A stretch of 64,000 nucleotides of DNA from positions 496,001 to 560,000 of the forward strand of contig NZ_QPJO01000003.1 in assembly GCF_003337305.1 (NCBI RefSeq), in the 5' to 3' direction. The DNA comes from Winogradskyella arenosi. Lineage in GTDB: Bacteria > Bacteroidota > Bacteroidia > Flavobacteriales > Flavobacteriaceae. Of this stretch, positions 1 to 8,167 are shown in pieces. Within the stretch, counting starts at the first letter, position 1, and every line of letters begins with the position of its first letter. Made by a program: the position numbers and the translations under genes. Below the pieces are notes generated by a model. It did not search any database. It was not told the origin of the DNA and was given only the letters and a program-made list of their open reading frames with translations.

Positions 1-753
1 CTCAGCACCCATACCGATGATCTCAACAGGATCTCCAGTGTTAGCTACACCAGTTTCAATACGACCAGTTGCAACAGTACCACGACCAGTAATAGAGAAT
101 ACATCCTCGATAGGCATTAAGAAAGGCTTATCCATATCACGAACAGGCTCCTTAATCCAGTCATCAACAGCTGCCATTAATTCCATAACAGTGTCAACCC
201 ATTTTTGCTCTCCATTTAAAGCACCTAAAGCAGATCCAGCAATTACAGGTCCATTATCACCATCATATTCGTAGAATGATAATAAATCTCTAATTTCCAT
301 TTCAACTAACTCAAGTAACTCCTCATCATCAACCATATCCACTTTATTCATGAATACAACGATACTTGGAATACCTACCTGACGTCCTAAAAGGATGTGC
401 TCACGTGTTTGTGGCATTGGACCATCTGTTGCAGCAACAACTAAAATAGCACCATCCATTTGAGCAGCACCTGTAACCATGTTCTTTACGTAATCCGCGT
501 GACCTGGACAGTCAACGTGAGCGTAGTGACGATTAGCAGTTGCATATTCTACATGTGAAGTATTAATTGTTATACCTCTTTCTTTTTCTTCTGGTGCGTT
601 ATCGATTTGATCGAAATCTCTCGCTTCAGATAAACCTGCATCAGCTAATACTTTAGTAATAGCAGCAGTTAAAGTTGTTTTACCGTGATCTACGTGTCCA
701 ATAGTACCAATGTTTAAGTGTGGTTTTGAACGATCAAAAGTTGCCTTTGCCAT
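1..753 (-). CDS. tuf: Elongation factor Tu, N-terminal 251 residues (3' part outside window)
   Basis: Delivers aminoacyl-tRNA to the ribosome as a GTPase in the cytoplasm. Reading the minus strand from the ATG at 753, the protein begins [20 protein letters not shown]. It shows the P-loop GHVDHGKT (about residues 19-26), DCPGH (switch II) and the guanine-specificity motif NKVD, then continues into domain 2 ([18 protein letters not shown]) before the window edge. The frame is open to base 1, so only the C-terminal third is missing. It lies directly downstream of four tRNA genes on the same strand, the thrU-tyrU-glyT-thrT-tufB order known from E. coli, so co-transcription with them is likely. 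Confidence 0.97.
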   Translation of the reverse strand, partial: MAKATFDRSKPHLNIGTIGHVDHGKTTLTAAITKVLADAGLSEARDFDQIDNAPEEKERGITINTSHVEYATANRHYAHVDCPGHADYVKNMVTGAAQMDGAILVVAATDGPMPQTREHILLGRQVGIPSIVVFMNKVDMVDDEELLELVEMEIRDLLSFYEYDGDNGPVIAGSALGALNGEQKWVDTVMELMAAVDDWIKEPVRDMDKPFLMPIEDVFSITGRGTVATGRIETGVANTGDPVEIIGMGAE

Positions 754-829
754 GTTTAATTTATTTTAATCTTAATTATATTATTAGTGTTCAATTGTAT
801 ATTCTAAATGTAATTAACTTAGAAAAAAG

Positions 830-901
830 AGCCAATGACGAGAATTGAACTCGTGACCTCTTCCTTACCAAGGAAACGCTCTACCCCTGAGCTACACCGG
901 C
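830..901 (-). tRNA. tRNA-Thr (anticodon GGT)
   Basis: The minus strand folds as a full cloverleaf. The acceptor stem is GCCGGTG/CATTGGC (two G-U pairs), the D-arm begins TAGCTCAGGGGTAGAGC, the anticodon loop is TTGGTAA (GGT) and the T-loop is GTTCAATTC. No CCA is encoded after the discriminator base. It is the last tRNA before tuf. Confidence 0.97.
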
Positions 902-974
902 TTTTCATTTACGATTACCGATTTGGTTAGATTTACGAAGCGTCAAACAACGCATCTCAACTCGTAAATTATTG

Positions 975-1047
975 AGCGAGAGACCGGGTTCGAACCGGCG
1001 ACATTCAGCTTGGAAGGCTGACGCTCTACCAACTGAGCTACTCTCGC
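975..1047 (-). tRNA. tRNA-Gly (anticodon TCC)
   Basis: The minus-strand cloverleaf has acceptor GCGAGAG/CTCTCGC, anticodon stem CAGCC/CTGA.. around loop TTCCAAG (TCC), and T-loop GGTTCGAACC. No CCA is encoded. It is the third tRNA of the four-gene cluster upstream of tuf. Confidence 0.97.
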
Positions 1048-1197
1048 ATTTTTATTAATTAAATCGCTTTAATTAAAGGGTTTCAATATTTCAAATAAAG
1101 ATCATTATTTTACAAATGACCTTAGGTTGCTGACACAACCTAAAATTAACAATAGAATCACAACGTTAACTTTGCAATTCTAAAATTTTAAATTTTG

Positions 1198-1279
<82 letters not shown>

Positions 1280-1333
1280 AAAACTTTAATTCAATATTTC
1301 AATTTAAAAACTTTATTTCTAAAGTTTTTAAAG

Positions 1334-1407
1334 AGCCGATGGAGGGACTCGAACCCACGACCTGCTGATTACAAATCAGCTGCTCTAGCCAGCTGAGCTA
1401 CATCGGC
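1334..1407 (-). tRNA. tRNA-Thr (anticodon TGT)
   Basis: The minus-strand cloverleaf has acceptor GCCGATG/CATCGGC, anticodon loop TTTGTAA (TGT) closed by GCTGA/TCAGC, and T-loop GGTTCGAGTCC. It is the promoter-proximal tRNA of the cluster; the -7/-33 promoter at 1471-1500 lies about 65 bp upstream. Confidence 0.97.
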
Positions 1408-1442
1408 TTTTTGCTACTTTTATATACTTTCAAAACAAGCAT

Positions 1443-1466
1443 AAAAAAGTCCGCTATTTCTAACGG
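1443..1466 (-). terminator. Hairpin plus T-run at the start of the tRNA-tuf transcript
   Basis: Read on the minus strand, CCGTTA-GAAA-TAGCGG forms a 6-bp stem (one G-U) with a GNRA-like loop, followed by ACTTTTTT. It has the form of an intrinsic terminator and could end hpf transcription. However, it begins almost exactly at the predicted start of the tRNA transcript, so a leader-processing or attenuation role is equally possible. Confidence 0.5.
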
Positions 1467-1470
1467 AATG

Positions 1471-1500
1471 CAAATGTAAAACCTTTTTTCAGTTATTCAA
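1471..1500 (-). promoter_or_regulatory. Promoter of the tRNA-tuf cluster (TTG-N19-TACATTTG)
   Basis: On the minus strand there is TTG (plus 1498-1500), a 19-bp spacer and TACATTTG (plus 1471-1478). This is an exact match to the Bacteroidetes housekeeping consensus TTG-N19-TAnnTTTG. The predicted start of transcription is near 1464, upstream of all four tRNAs. The -33 element lies just past the hpf stop codon. Confidence 0.8.
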
Positions 1501-1519
1501 AACTTTTTTGAAAAAAATT

Positions 1520-1822
1520 TTAAACTTTTGCTCTTAATTTCTCTTTTCGCTTTTTTATTTGACGTTCTAAAGAGGCAATGGCTGCATCTGCCCCCTCTTC
1601 AAAGGTCTTACATTGCTTTTTTACCACAAAAGTATCTCCAGGAACACTCACCTTGGCTTCAAAAATTTTATTCTCTTTATCGCTGGTGTTCTGAACTTTT
1701 AAATAGACATCAGACTGAATGATCTTATCATAGAACAAATCTAATTTGTCCATACGCTTTTGAATAAAGTCAATTAATTTAGTATCTGCTGTGAAATTAA
1801 CGGATTGTGTGTTTACTTTCAT
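1520..1822 (-). CDS. hpf: Short-form ribosome hibernation promoting factor (HPF/RaiA family)
   Basis: The 100-residue protein (MKVNTQSVNF...) matches the length and pattern of short HPF/YfiA proteins, which bind in the 30S decoding channel and inactivate ribosomes in stationary phase. Family hallmarks seen are the N-terminal beta strand, a helix with the FIQKRMDKL pattern, the VYLKV strand, and a basic C-terminal helix ending KKRKEKLRAKV. There is no long-HPF dimerisation domain. It sits between the recombinase and the tRNA-tuf cluster on the same strand, a location consistent with coordinated control of the translation machinery. Start: ATG at 1822. Confidence 0.93.
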   Translation of the reverse strand: MKVNTQSVNFTADTKLIDFIQKRMDKLDLFYDKIIQSDVYLKVQNTSDKENKIFEAKVSVPGDTFVVKKQCKTFEEGADAAIASLERQIKKRKEKLRAKV

Positions 1823-1888
1823 GTGATTTGTTTTAGGTTAAAGACTATATAACTTCAACAAGGTTGAACAGGATGCCTATAAAACGAC

Positions 1889-2776
1889 TTAAGATATATT
1901 TCTTGGATGTGCTTTGGCATATACCTTTTTAAGTTCTGTTATACTATTATGAGTATAAACTTGGGTTGCCGCTAAACTTGTATGTCCAAGAAGTTCTTTT
2001 ATAGCGTTTAAATCTGCACCTTGTTTTAGCAAATGTGTTGCGAACGAATGCCTTAAGACATGAGGGCTACACTTTACCTTTGTTGATGCTTCACTAAAGT
2101 ACTTATTTATTATTCTGTAAACAAGCTTTTCGTATATTTTAATACCTTTTTGGGTTAAAAATAACATCTGCTCATCTTCTATAATATGTAAATTCTTGCG
2201 ATAGTCTAAATACCGTTTCAAGGTTTGCTTTACGGAACTTAAAAGCGGAATAAACCGTTCCTTATTTCTTTTACCGAGTACCTTTATTTGGTTTTGACTA
2301 TAATCTACATCTGTAATCTTTAAATTAACCAATTCTATACGCCGCATTCCAGTGGCATAAAACAATTCTATGATTAACTGGTTCCTTGCCGTTTCAAAAT
2401 CAACAACCGCGATGGCTTGTTCTAAAACGGTTTTCAATTCTAATTCTGAAAAGGGAAGTTGTACTTTTTTGCCCACCTTTAAAGCCTTATGCTTTTTTAA
2501 TGGGTTCTCCTCTATCGCTTCTATTTTAAGTAAGAATTTATAATAGGTGTTTAAGGAAGAGATTTTTCGGTTAATGGTTCGGTTTGAAATGTGATCTACT
2601 AAAGTAACAATCCATTGTCTTATTTCTGAATAGTTTGCCTCTGCCACCGATTCGGCATAATGCTCTGCATCTAGAAATTTCTGAAAGCTTTCAATATCTT
2701 TAGTATAGGCCGTAACCGTATGTATAGAATATTTCTTTTCTAATAATAGATAATCTGAAAATGCATTAAGACTCAT
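1889..2776 (-). CDS. Tyrosine recombinase of the XerC/XerD family
   Basis: A site-specific recombinase, probably one of the pair resolving chromosome dimers at dif. Counting from the ATG at 2776 (295 aa), an N-terminal SAM-like core-binding domain (about 1-85) precedes a catalytic domain with the full set of residues: R145 (TGMRRIE), K169 (LGKRNKER), H239 and R242 (HVLRHSFATH), H265 (LLGHTSL) and Y274 (VYTH). The frame stays open upstream to a GTG at 2848, but that adds a hydrophobic stretch not expected for the family, so the ATG is preferred. Placement next to hpf and the tRNA-tuf block, with no integrase-associated cargo, favours a housekeeping Xer enzyme over a mobile-element integrase. 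I cannot decide between XerC and XerD. Confidence 0.9.
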   Translation of the reverse strand: MSLNAFSDYLLLEKKYSIHTVTAYTKDIESFQKFLDAEHYAESVAEANYSEIRQWIVTLVDHISNRTINRKISSLNTYYKFLLKIEAIEENPLKKHKALKVGKKVQLPFSELELKTVLEQAIAVVDFETARNQLIIELFYATGMRRIELVNLKITDVDYSQNQIKVLGKRNKERFIPLLSSVKQTLKRYLDYRKNLHIIEDEQMLFLTQKGIKIYEKLVYRIINKYFSEASTKVKCSPHVLRHSFATHLLKQGADLNAIKELLGHTSLAATQVYTHNSITELKKVYAKAHPRNIS

Positions 2777-2835
2777 ACTGGTAACTTCCCTAATTTTAAA
2801 TATAACGAATAAGACGTTTAGAATTGCATATATAA

Positions 2836-2863
2836 GAAAAAATCCCACTCGAAAGCAGGATTT
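2836..2863 (-). terminator. Intrinsic terminator of the amylase gene
   Basis: On the minus strand a 9-bp stem AAATCCTGC / GTGGGATTT (two G-U pairs) with loop TTTCGA is followed by a T-run. It starts about 20 bp past the amylase stop codon. Confidence 0.7.
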
Positions 2864-2882
2864 AAAAAAGAGAATCCCTTTT

Positions 2883-4262
2883 TTACTTTACAGACCAAAC
2901 GGAATAGCTTCTTGGTGGCGCTTGGAGTTTAACCCAATTCCCAGATTGTGTTGTTGGCTCCCAATTAGAGTTACCCGTATAATCTTTTATAACCGTGTTA
3001 GACCAATTGGTTTCTACCCAACGTTCCTGCCAAACATCTGAATTGTTTATATAAACCACAAGCCCGTTATTATTATACCCATTACGTTTGGCAATATACT
3101 CATCCGTATCAACATGTAAGATTGATGTAGACCCACCTGCAAGATTATTGTGAATCCATATAAGATTATTCATTTGGGATTTGTTTAACCATTCTTCATA
3201 ATCCTTATAAAAGATTGCAGGATAACCTTCATGCGTTAATATATAAGCGTAAGCCAAAATTTTATTATTGATAATTTCATCCGTATCGTGGTTGGTTACA
3301 AAAGTTACTGCTCTAGATGCATTTTGTTTCCAAAGCATATCATCATTAAGTGCCGTTAAGTCATTCCCCATAAAAGCATCTTTCATTTTATAGTAGCAGG
3401 CAAAATCAAACGCACTAGCTTCAGCGGTACTGGTCCAATAATTTAACGTAGAGACATTACTATCCCAATACTCCCCTACTGAAAATCCTCCGACTTCATT
3501 TTTCCATTCTTTAACCACCCACGGTTCAAATCCTTTCACATAATCAAATCTCCAACCATCAAATCCGATGACATCTCTGTAATATTTAGCTATGCTATTT
3601 GGGTTTTTCCAAAGCCAATCTTGAACGTAGGACTGATGATGACATAAATCGGGATAACCCCCAAAAGCCCCACTATCATTATTATGTACATTATTGGCAT
3701 GAAAATCGGTAGCCGAGCGATAAAAATTTCCAGACATAGGATTAAAATCGGTCCAGGTATTCCCTCCCGTATACGGATTGGCTTCACTATCACCTCCACT
3801 ATTATGATTAATAACGATATCTGCGATAACACTTAGGCCGTTTTCATGTGCCGTATCAATCATGTCAATTAATTCTGAACGCGATCCGAAACGGGTTTCT
3901 GTACTTCCCATCTGATTAAATTCACCAAAATCGAAATAATCAAAAGGGTCATACCCCATAGAAAACGGACCATTTTGTGCTTTTGAGGCTGGTGGCAGCC
4001 ATATGGCATCAATACCGGCATTACTCCAATCGGCCACTTTAGAATTTACAACGTTCCACCAGGTTCCTCCCGCAGGGACGTCCCAATAGAAGGCTTGCAT
4101 CATTACCCCCGACCCTATAGGTTTTAAACCCGCGCGCTTGGCTATTGGAGCTGCTATTTCGGTTGTTGTAAGATTCTCTGGGGTCTCAACGATATCTTCT
4201 TGAGAACAACTGAAGGCACACAGCACCATAAAGGTTGTGCCCAACCATTTAAAATAATTCAT
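2883..4262 (-). CDS. Lipoprotein alpha-amylase, GH13 (thermococcal-like type)
   Basis: Hydrolyses alpha-1,4 linkages in starch or glycogen-type glucans at the cell surface or in the periplasm. The 459-residue protein has a lipoprotein signal with lipid-acceptor Cys19 (AFSC). The (beta/alpha)8 barrel shows conserved region I DIVINH (148-153), nucleophile D240 in GWRFDYVKG, acid/base E264 in VGEYWD and stabiliser D326 in FVTNHDTDE. Motifs such as VMMQAFYWDVPAGG, GGYPDLCH and YEEWLNK, and a C-terminus ending RSYSVWSVK, look like the archaeal Thermococcus/Pyrococcus amylases (GH13 subfamily 7) rather than SusA/SusG; that assignment is from memory of the family. No T9SS tail or starch-binding module is visible. 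It is monocistronic, with its own promoter, a palindromic operator upstream (4328-4351) and a terminator. Confidence 0.93.
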   Translation of the reverse strand: MNYFKWLGTTFMVLCAFSCSQEDIVETPENLTTTEIAAPIAKRAGLKPIGSGVMMQAFYWDVPAGGTWWNVVNSKVADWSNAGIDAIWLPPASKAQNGPFSMGYDPFDYFDFGEFNQMGSTETRFGSRSELIDMIDTAHENGLSVIADIVINHNSGGDSEANPYTGGNTWTDFNPMSGNFYRSATDFHANNVHNNDSGAFGGYPDLCHHQSYVQDWLWKNPNSIAKYYRDVIGFDGWRFDYVKGFEPWVVKEWKNEVGGFSVGEYWDSNVSTLNYWTSTAEASAFDFACYYKMKDAFMGNDLTALNDDMLWKQNASRAVTFVTNHDTDEIINNKILAYAYILTHEGYPAIFYKDYEEWLNKSQMNNLIWIHNNLAGGSTSILHVDTDEYIAKRNGYNNNGLVVYINNSDVWQERWVETNWSNTVIKDYTGNSNWEPTTQSGNWVKLQAPPRSYSVWSVK

Positions 4263-4288
4263 AATATAGAGTGTTTATTTAGTTCCTC

Positions 4289-4318
4289 TAAAATTACTGT
4301 GATATCCACACGAAACAA
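4289..4318 (-). promoter_or_regulatory. Predicted promoter of the amylase gene (TTG-N19-TAATTTTA)
   Basis: Minus strand: TTG (plus 4316-4318), 19-bp spacer, TAATTTTA (plus 4289-4296), which matches TAnnTTTG at 7 of 8 positions. The predicted start is near 4282, giving a leader of about 20 nt. Confidence 0.55.
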
Positions 4319-4327
4319 AACCCTAAA

Positions 4328-4351
4328 CAACACGAAAACGTTTTCGTGTTG
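4328..4351. promoter_or_regulatory. 24-bp perfect palindrome, candidate LacI-type operator
   Basis: The half-site CAACACGAAAAC is followed immediately by its exact reverse complement. The central AAAACGTTTT with a CpG dyad is the hallmark of LacI/GalR-family operators. It lies just upstream of the amylase -33 element, its centre about 57 bp before the predicted start. No LacI-family gene is present in the window. Confidence 0.75.
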
Positions 4352-4393
4352 ATAAATTCTGATTTTACCCCACCTTAAATTATCTATAAAACA

Positions 4394-4423
4394 AAAAACT
4401 CGCGAATAAATTCACGAGTTTTT
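4394..4423 (-). terminator. Intrinsic terminator of the acyl-CoA dehydrogenase operon
   Basis: The minus-strand stem AAAAACTCGTGAA / TTCGCGAGTTTTT (one G-U) has a tight TTTA loop and is followed by a T-rich tract. It sits about 45 bp downstream of the acyl-CoA dehydrogenase stop codon. Confidence 0.8.
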
Positions 4424-4466
4424 ATTTTCTTAAAGCAAATTGCTTTTTATAATCGTACTATAACAA

Positions 4467-5633
4467 TTATGTTGCTGGTTTATAATCTTTATTATCAATA
4501 ACCATTTTAGCAATGATTTCTTTCAATATTTCTGAAGTACCACCACCTATTGGACCTAAACGACTATCTCTAGACATACGTGCTAACGGATACTCTTCCA
4601 TAAAGCCATAGCCGCCTAAAAACTGAAGACATTGGTAAATGACATCATCTGCCATTTTTGTTGATTGTAATTTAGACATTGTAGCTTCTTTCACTACATA
4701 GTCTCCCATATCTAAACGTTTTGTAACATAGTAGTTAAATTGTTTACATATTTCCATTTGTGTTTGGCAATCTGCAAAAGTATGTCTTAAGGCTTGAAAC
4801 TTATCAATAGTTCTTCCAAAAGCAGTACGCTCGCTCATATATTGCTTGGCGTATTCTAAAGCATATTCTGCTCTAGCATGAGCATTAACGCCCATAATTA
4901 AACGCTCTAACGCAAAATGTTGCATGATATAAGGAAAGCCTTGGTTTTCATTCCCCATTAAGTTCGCTGCAGGAATCACTACATTATCAAAAGCGATTTC
5001 GGCAGTATCAGAAGCTCTCCATCCTAACTTATCTAGTTTTGTTGCTGAAATACCAGGGGTATCTCTATCCATAACAAAAATACTAATACCTTTATTTCCT
5101 AACTCTGGACTGGTTTTAGCGGCAACCACAAGGTAGTCACTATAAACACCATTTGTTATAAATGTTTTTGAACCATTAATAACATAGGTATCCCCATCTT
5201 TTACAGCAGTTGTTCGCATCCCTGCGACATCACTTCCTCCAAAAGGTTCTGTAATACAAAGACAACCTATTTGGTCTCCAGAAATACTATCTGCTAAATA
5301 TTTTTCTTTTATGGCCTCATCGCCTTCTTTATTAAGATGCGTCATGGCTAAATAAGCATGTGCCCACATTGCTGCGGCAAACCCTCCAGAGTTAATACGT
5401 TGTAATTCTTCAAGAAAAATTACGGTATAAAAAAGGTCTAAATCTAATCCGCCATATTGTTCTGGGTAAGCAAGACCAAAGTAGCCCATATCACCAAATT
5501 TCTTCCAAATGAATCGTTCTATATGACCAGTTTCTTCCCACTTGTCAATATGTGGAATGACTTCCTTTTGCAAGAATTCCCTTAGGCTTTCTCTGAATAA
5601 ATTATGTTCTTCTGTAAAATATAAATTGGACAT
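4467..5633 (-). CDS. Acyl-CoA dehydrogenase
   Basis: FAD-dependent alpha,beta-dehydrogenation of an acyl-CoA; exact chain specificity cannot be read from the sequence. The 388 residues match the family length, with the N-terminal helical domain, flavin/substrate strands CITEPFGGSD (126-135) and FITNG (158-162), and a C-terminal domain containing ERTAFGRTIDKFQ and QFLGGYGFMEEYPLARMSRD. Where short/medium-chain enzymes carry the catalytic Glu (YEGT), this one reads GPIGGGTSE. The base is therefore probably an alternative Glu such as E243 (ALERL), as in isovaleryl- and long-chain-type enzymes. It follows the helix-hairpin-helix gene by 14 bp, with a candidate promoter inside that gene's 3' end. 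Confidence 0.93.
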   Translation of the reverse strand: MSNLYFTEEHNLFRESLREFLQKEVIPHIDKWEETGHIERFIWKKFGDMGYFGLAYPEQYGGLDLDLFYTVIFLEELQRINSGGFAAAMWAHAYLAMTHLNKEGDEAIKEKYLADSISGDQIGCLCITEPFGGSDVAGMRTTAVKDGDTYVINGSKTFITNGVYSDYLVVAAKTSPELGNKGISIFVMDRDTPGISATKLDKLGWRASDTAEIAFDNVVIPAANLMGNENQGFPYIMQHFALERLIMGVNAHARAEYALEYAKQYMSERTAFGRTIDKFQALRHTFADCQTQMEICKQFNYYVTKRLDMGDYVVKEATMSKLQSTKMADDVIYQCLQFLGGYGFMEEYPLARMSRDSRLGPIGGGTSEILKEIIAKMVIDNKDYKPAT

Positions 5634-5647
5634 AAATTGTTGTTTGA

Positions 5648-6523
5648 TTAGAGTTGCAAATATAGCTTAATTATCTCTATTTTTTCTTTCGGAAAACCTT
5701 CAACACGTAATAAATCCTCTAAGGAATTAAAACCATCACGCAATGTTCTTTCCTCTATAATATTAAAGGCCACCTCGTAATCTATATAAGGGACAGTCAC
5801 CAATTGATCGCGTTCTGCGGTATTAAGATTTATAACCGTGATAGCGCGTGGTGTCTTTACTGTAAAATGCTGTAGAATCTGTGTAATAACGTCATCCGTT
5901 AAACCCCAAACTTCGGAAAGTTCTATATCAGAAACAAAGCCGCCGTCATACTTATTACGATACTTCAAAATACGTTCAGAACGTTTCTTGCCCACTCCAT
6001 AAACTTTTTCAAGTTGTGCTTGGGTGGCCATATTTAAGTCTATTTTCTGAGCGTAGGTTTTTGGAGTCTTGGATGTAAGATAATATGGTTTATCGTTTTT
6101 AGTTTTAGCCTTGCTAGTATTAACCCAATCGGGGAATTTAAAGTAAGGTGCCATTGTTGCTAATAATGAATCGGAAACTAAAGTGATGTTTTGAAATTCT
6201 TGGGCTGAATTCACCCAACGGTCTGTTGCTCTAAATTCATGGAGTCGGTCTATCTCTTCAATACGCATTCCTAAAACATAGCCTTTATAATCGGTAATAT
6301 AATTAGGATTGAAGGGATAGATTTTAGGCTTATTGTTTTCAATTTCCACCTTCCGTAGCGCGTCTATTTCTCGTATAAAGGCTTCTATTTGATCTGACTG
6401 CTCTACTGTCTCACTTTTATGAAATGGACTCCACCATAACAGGGCTTGTAATCCTAGTATAAAGCCTATTAACAACAAAATCCCATTCCGTTGTTGTTTA
6501 GAAAACTGGAAATGGGATTTCAT
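5648..6523 (-). CDS. Membrane-anchored helix-hairpin-helix protein (ComEA-like)
   Basis: The 291-residue protein has one N-terminal membrane segment (about 14-31, ILLLIGFILGLQALLWW) and a variable middle. Two C-terminal helix-hairpin-helix modules follow: IDLNMATQAQLEKVYGVGKK (about 165-220), which carries the ComEA-type NxAtxxxLexvxGvG pattern, and INLNTAERDQLVTVPYIDYE (about 230-290). ComEA-like domains bind DNA non-specifically, often during uptake. The membrane anchor makes an envelope DNA-binding role plausible but unproven. It is immediately upstream of acyl-CoA dehydrogenase on the same strand. Confidence 0.85.
   Translation of the reverse strand: MKSHFQFSKQQRNGILLLIGFILGLQALLWWSPFHKSETVEQSDQIEAFIREIDALRKVEIENNKPKIYPFNPNYITDYKGYVLGMRIEEIDRLHEFRATDRWVNSAQEFQNITLVSDSLLATMAPYFKFPDWVNTSKAKTKNDKPYYLTSKTPKTYAQKIDLNMATQAQLEKVYGVGKKRSERILKYRNKYDGGFVSDIELSEVWGLTDDVITQILQHFTVKTPRAITVINLNTAERDQLVTVPYIDYEVAFNIIEERTLRDGFNSLEDLLRVEGFPKEKIEIIKLYLQL
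5657..5664 (-). promoter_or_regulatory. Candidate -7 element for acyl-CoA dehydrogenase (TATATTTG)
   Basis: An exact TAnnTTTG match on the minus strand, about 24 bp before the ATG at 5633 and inside the 3' end of the upstream gene. No clear TTG is seen 19 bp further up. Confidence 0.4.
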
Positions 6524-6541
6524 TGCAATGTGTTTTATTTT

Positions 6542-8167
6542 TTATAGAATCTCGTTTAAATCTTCAGCACCATCTTCAATAGCATCATCCTTAACACTAA
6601 TAGCTTTATAATATCTCGATAATTCTTTCTTAATAATCGGAGAAAGAATAATAACACCGATGATATTAGGAACCACCATTGCAAAGATCATAGCATCTGA
6701 GAAGTTAATTACTGCACCTAAACTAATAGAAGCACCAACTACGACGAAGAATAAAAATAATATTTTATAAACTAAATCTGTAATTTTTCCTTTTCCGAAT
6801 AAGAATACCCATCCTTGCATACCGTAGTAAGACCAAGAAATCATAGTAGAAAAGGCGAATAATATAACGGCAATGGTTAAGACTACAGAGAAGTGTGGAA
6901 TCACAGTATCAAAAGCAGTGGCTGTAATCTCCACCCCTTCGGTAATCTCTACTCCATATTCCATAAAGCCACCATCGAAATTTGTAATTACAATCACTAA
7001 AGCCGTCATTGTACAGATAACAACCGTATCTACGAAAGGCTCTAAAAGTGCCACAATACCTTCTGAAGCCGGATATTTAGTACGAACGGCAGAGTGCGCA
7101 ATTGCGGCAGACCCTACACCAGCTTCGTTTGAAAATGCTCCTCTTCGGATTCCCTGAATCATAACTCCTACAAGTCCACCTGCAATACCTAAACCAGAAA
7201 ATGCGCCTTCATAGATTAAAGCAAAAGCATCATCAATAAGTGTGAAATTTGCTCCTAAGATAATTAGGGATGCTAAAACATATATTCCTGCCATAAATGG
7301 TACTACTTTTTCAGTCACCTTAGCAATACGCTTAATACCACCAATAATAACGATAGCCACTAAAGCTGCCATTACTAATCCGAAGTAAAGACCAGCGTTA
7401 GAAGCAGGATCTAATTCAAAAAGTTTAACAAACTGCGCAGCGGCTTGATTGGCTTGGAACATGTTACCACCTCCAAAAGATCCACCGATAACAAAAATGG
7501 CAAATAAAACGGCAAGAACTTTACCAAAACCTCCCATGCCTTTAGAACGTAGTCCTTTAGTTAAGTAGTACATTGGTCCACCGTAAACGGTTCCATCTTC
7601 ACCAACATCTCTATATTTTACACCTAAGGTACATTCAGCAAATTTTGAAGCCATCCCTAATAGACCTGCAACAATCATCCAAAATGTTGCTCCTGGTCCA
7701 CCAATAGAAAGTGCTACGGCCACACCAGCAATATTTCCAAGTCCTACGGTTGCAGACAAGGCTGCTGTTAAAGCCTGGAAGTGCGAAACCTCACCATCGG
7801 CCCCTTCATCTTTAATAGTTTCTATAATATCTTCACCTTCATTTGGTGTACTATCACCATATAAAGTATCAGCGCCGTGCTTTTCGATATCTTCATATTC
7901 ACCTTTTACCACTTTAATGGCCATTCTAAATCCGGTCACATTGATGAATTTAAAATAAATAGTAAAAAATAAGGCACCACCGACTAAAACGATAAGTACC
8001 CAAGGAATTTGATAGGTCTCAGAAAAAGGAATTTCATAAAAAATAGCATCGACAAACCAACCTGTATAATCTTTGAAAATAACGTCTATTTTCTCTGAAG
8101 TTGTCTGTTGTGCAAAGTTTAAAAGCGGTAATATCAACGTAAAAATTGATAGAAGATATTTCTTCAT
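6542..8167 (-). CDS. Sodium:alanine/amino-acid symporter, AGCS family
   Basis: Sodium-coupled uptake of alanine or glycine across the inner membrane. The 541-residue protein has an N-terminal signal-like segment and about ten hydrophobic helices. The family signature ALTAALSATVGLGNIAGVA (about 128-150) and the loop GMASKFAECTLGVKYRD are clear. QGIRRGAFSNEAGVGSAAIAH is another conserved AGCS region. An acidic insertion (about 86-125, rich in D and E) precedes the signature, a feature I associate with the longer bacteroidete members. It lies 18 bp from the helix-hairpin-helix gene, so a shared transcript is possible. Confidence 0.93.
   Translation of the reverse strand: MKKYLLSIFTLILPLLNFAQQTTSEKIDVIFKDYTGWFVDAIFYEIPFSETYQIPWVLIVLVGGALFFTIYFKFINVTGFRMAIKVVKGEYEDIEKHGADTLYGDSTPNEGEDIIETIKDEGADGEVSHFQALTAALSATVGLGNIAGVAVALSIGGPGATFWMIVAGLLGMASKFAECTLGVKYRDVGEDGTVYGGPMYYLTKGLRSKGMGGFGKVLAVLFAIFVIGGSFGGGNMFQANQAAAQFVKLFELDPASNAGLYFGLVMAALVAIVIIGGIKRIAKVTEKVVPFMAGIYVLASLIILGANFTLIDDAFALIYEGAFSGLGIAGGLVGVMIQGIRRGAFSNEAGVGSAAIAHSAVRTKYPASEGIVALLEPFVDTVVICTMTALVIVITNFDGGFMEYGVEITEGVEITATAFDTVIPHFSVVLTIAVILFAFSTMISWSYYGMQGWVFLFGKGKITDLVYKILFLFFVVVGASISLGAVINFSDAMIFAMVVPNIIGVIILSPIIKKELSRYYKAISVKDDAIEDGAEDLNEIL

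Noticed and set aside
17..274. Open frame on the plus strand within tuf
   Set aside because: Antisense shadow of the highly conserved EF-Tu sequence; no start context or family.
1889..2848. Longer recombinase starting at GTG 2848
   Set aside because: The extra 24 residues are hydrophobic and unlike Xer N-termini; ATG at 2776 fits the family start.
6480..6523. Inverted repeat ATCCCATT...AATGGGAT near the start of the helix-hairpin-helix gene
   Set aside because: Lies in coding sequence, has a large loop and no T-run; probably chance.
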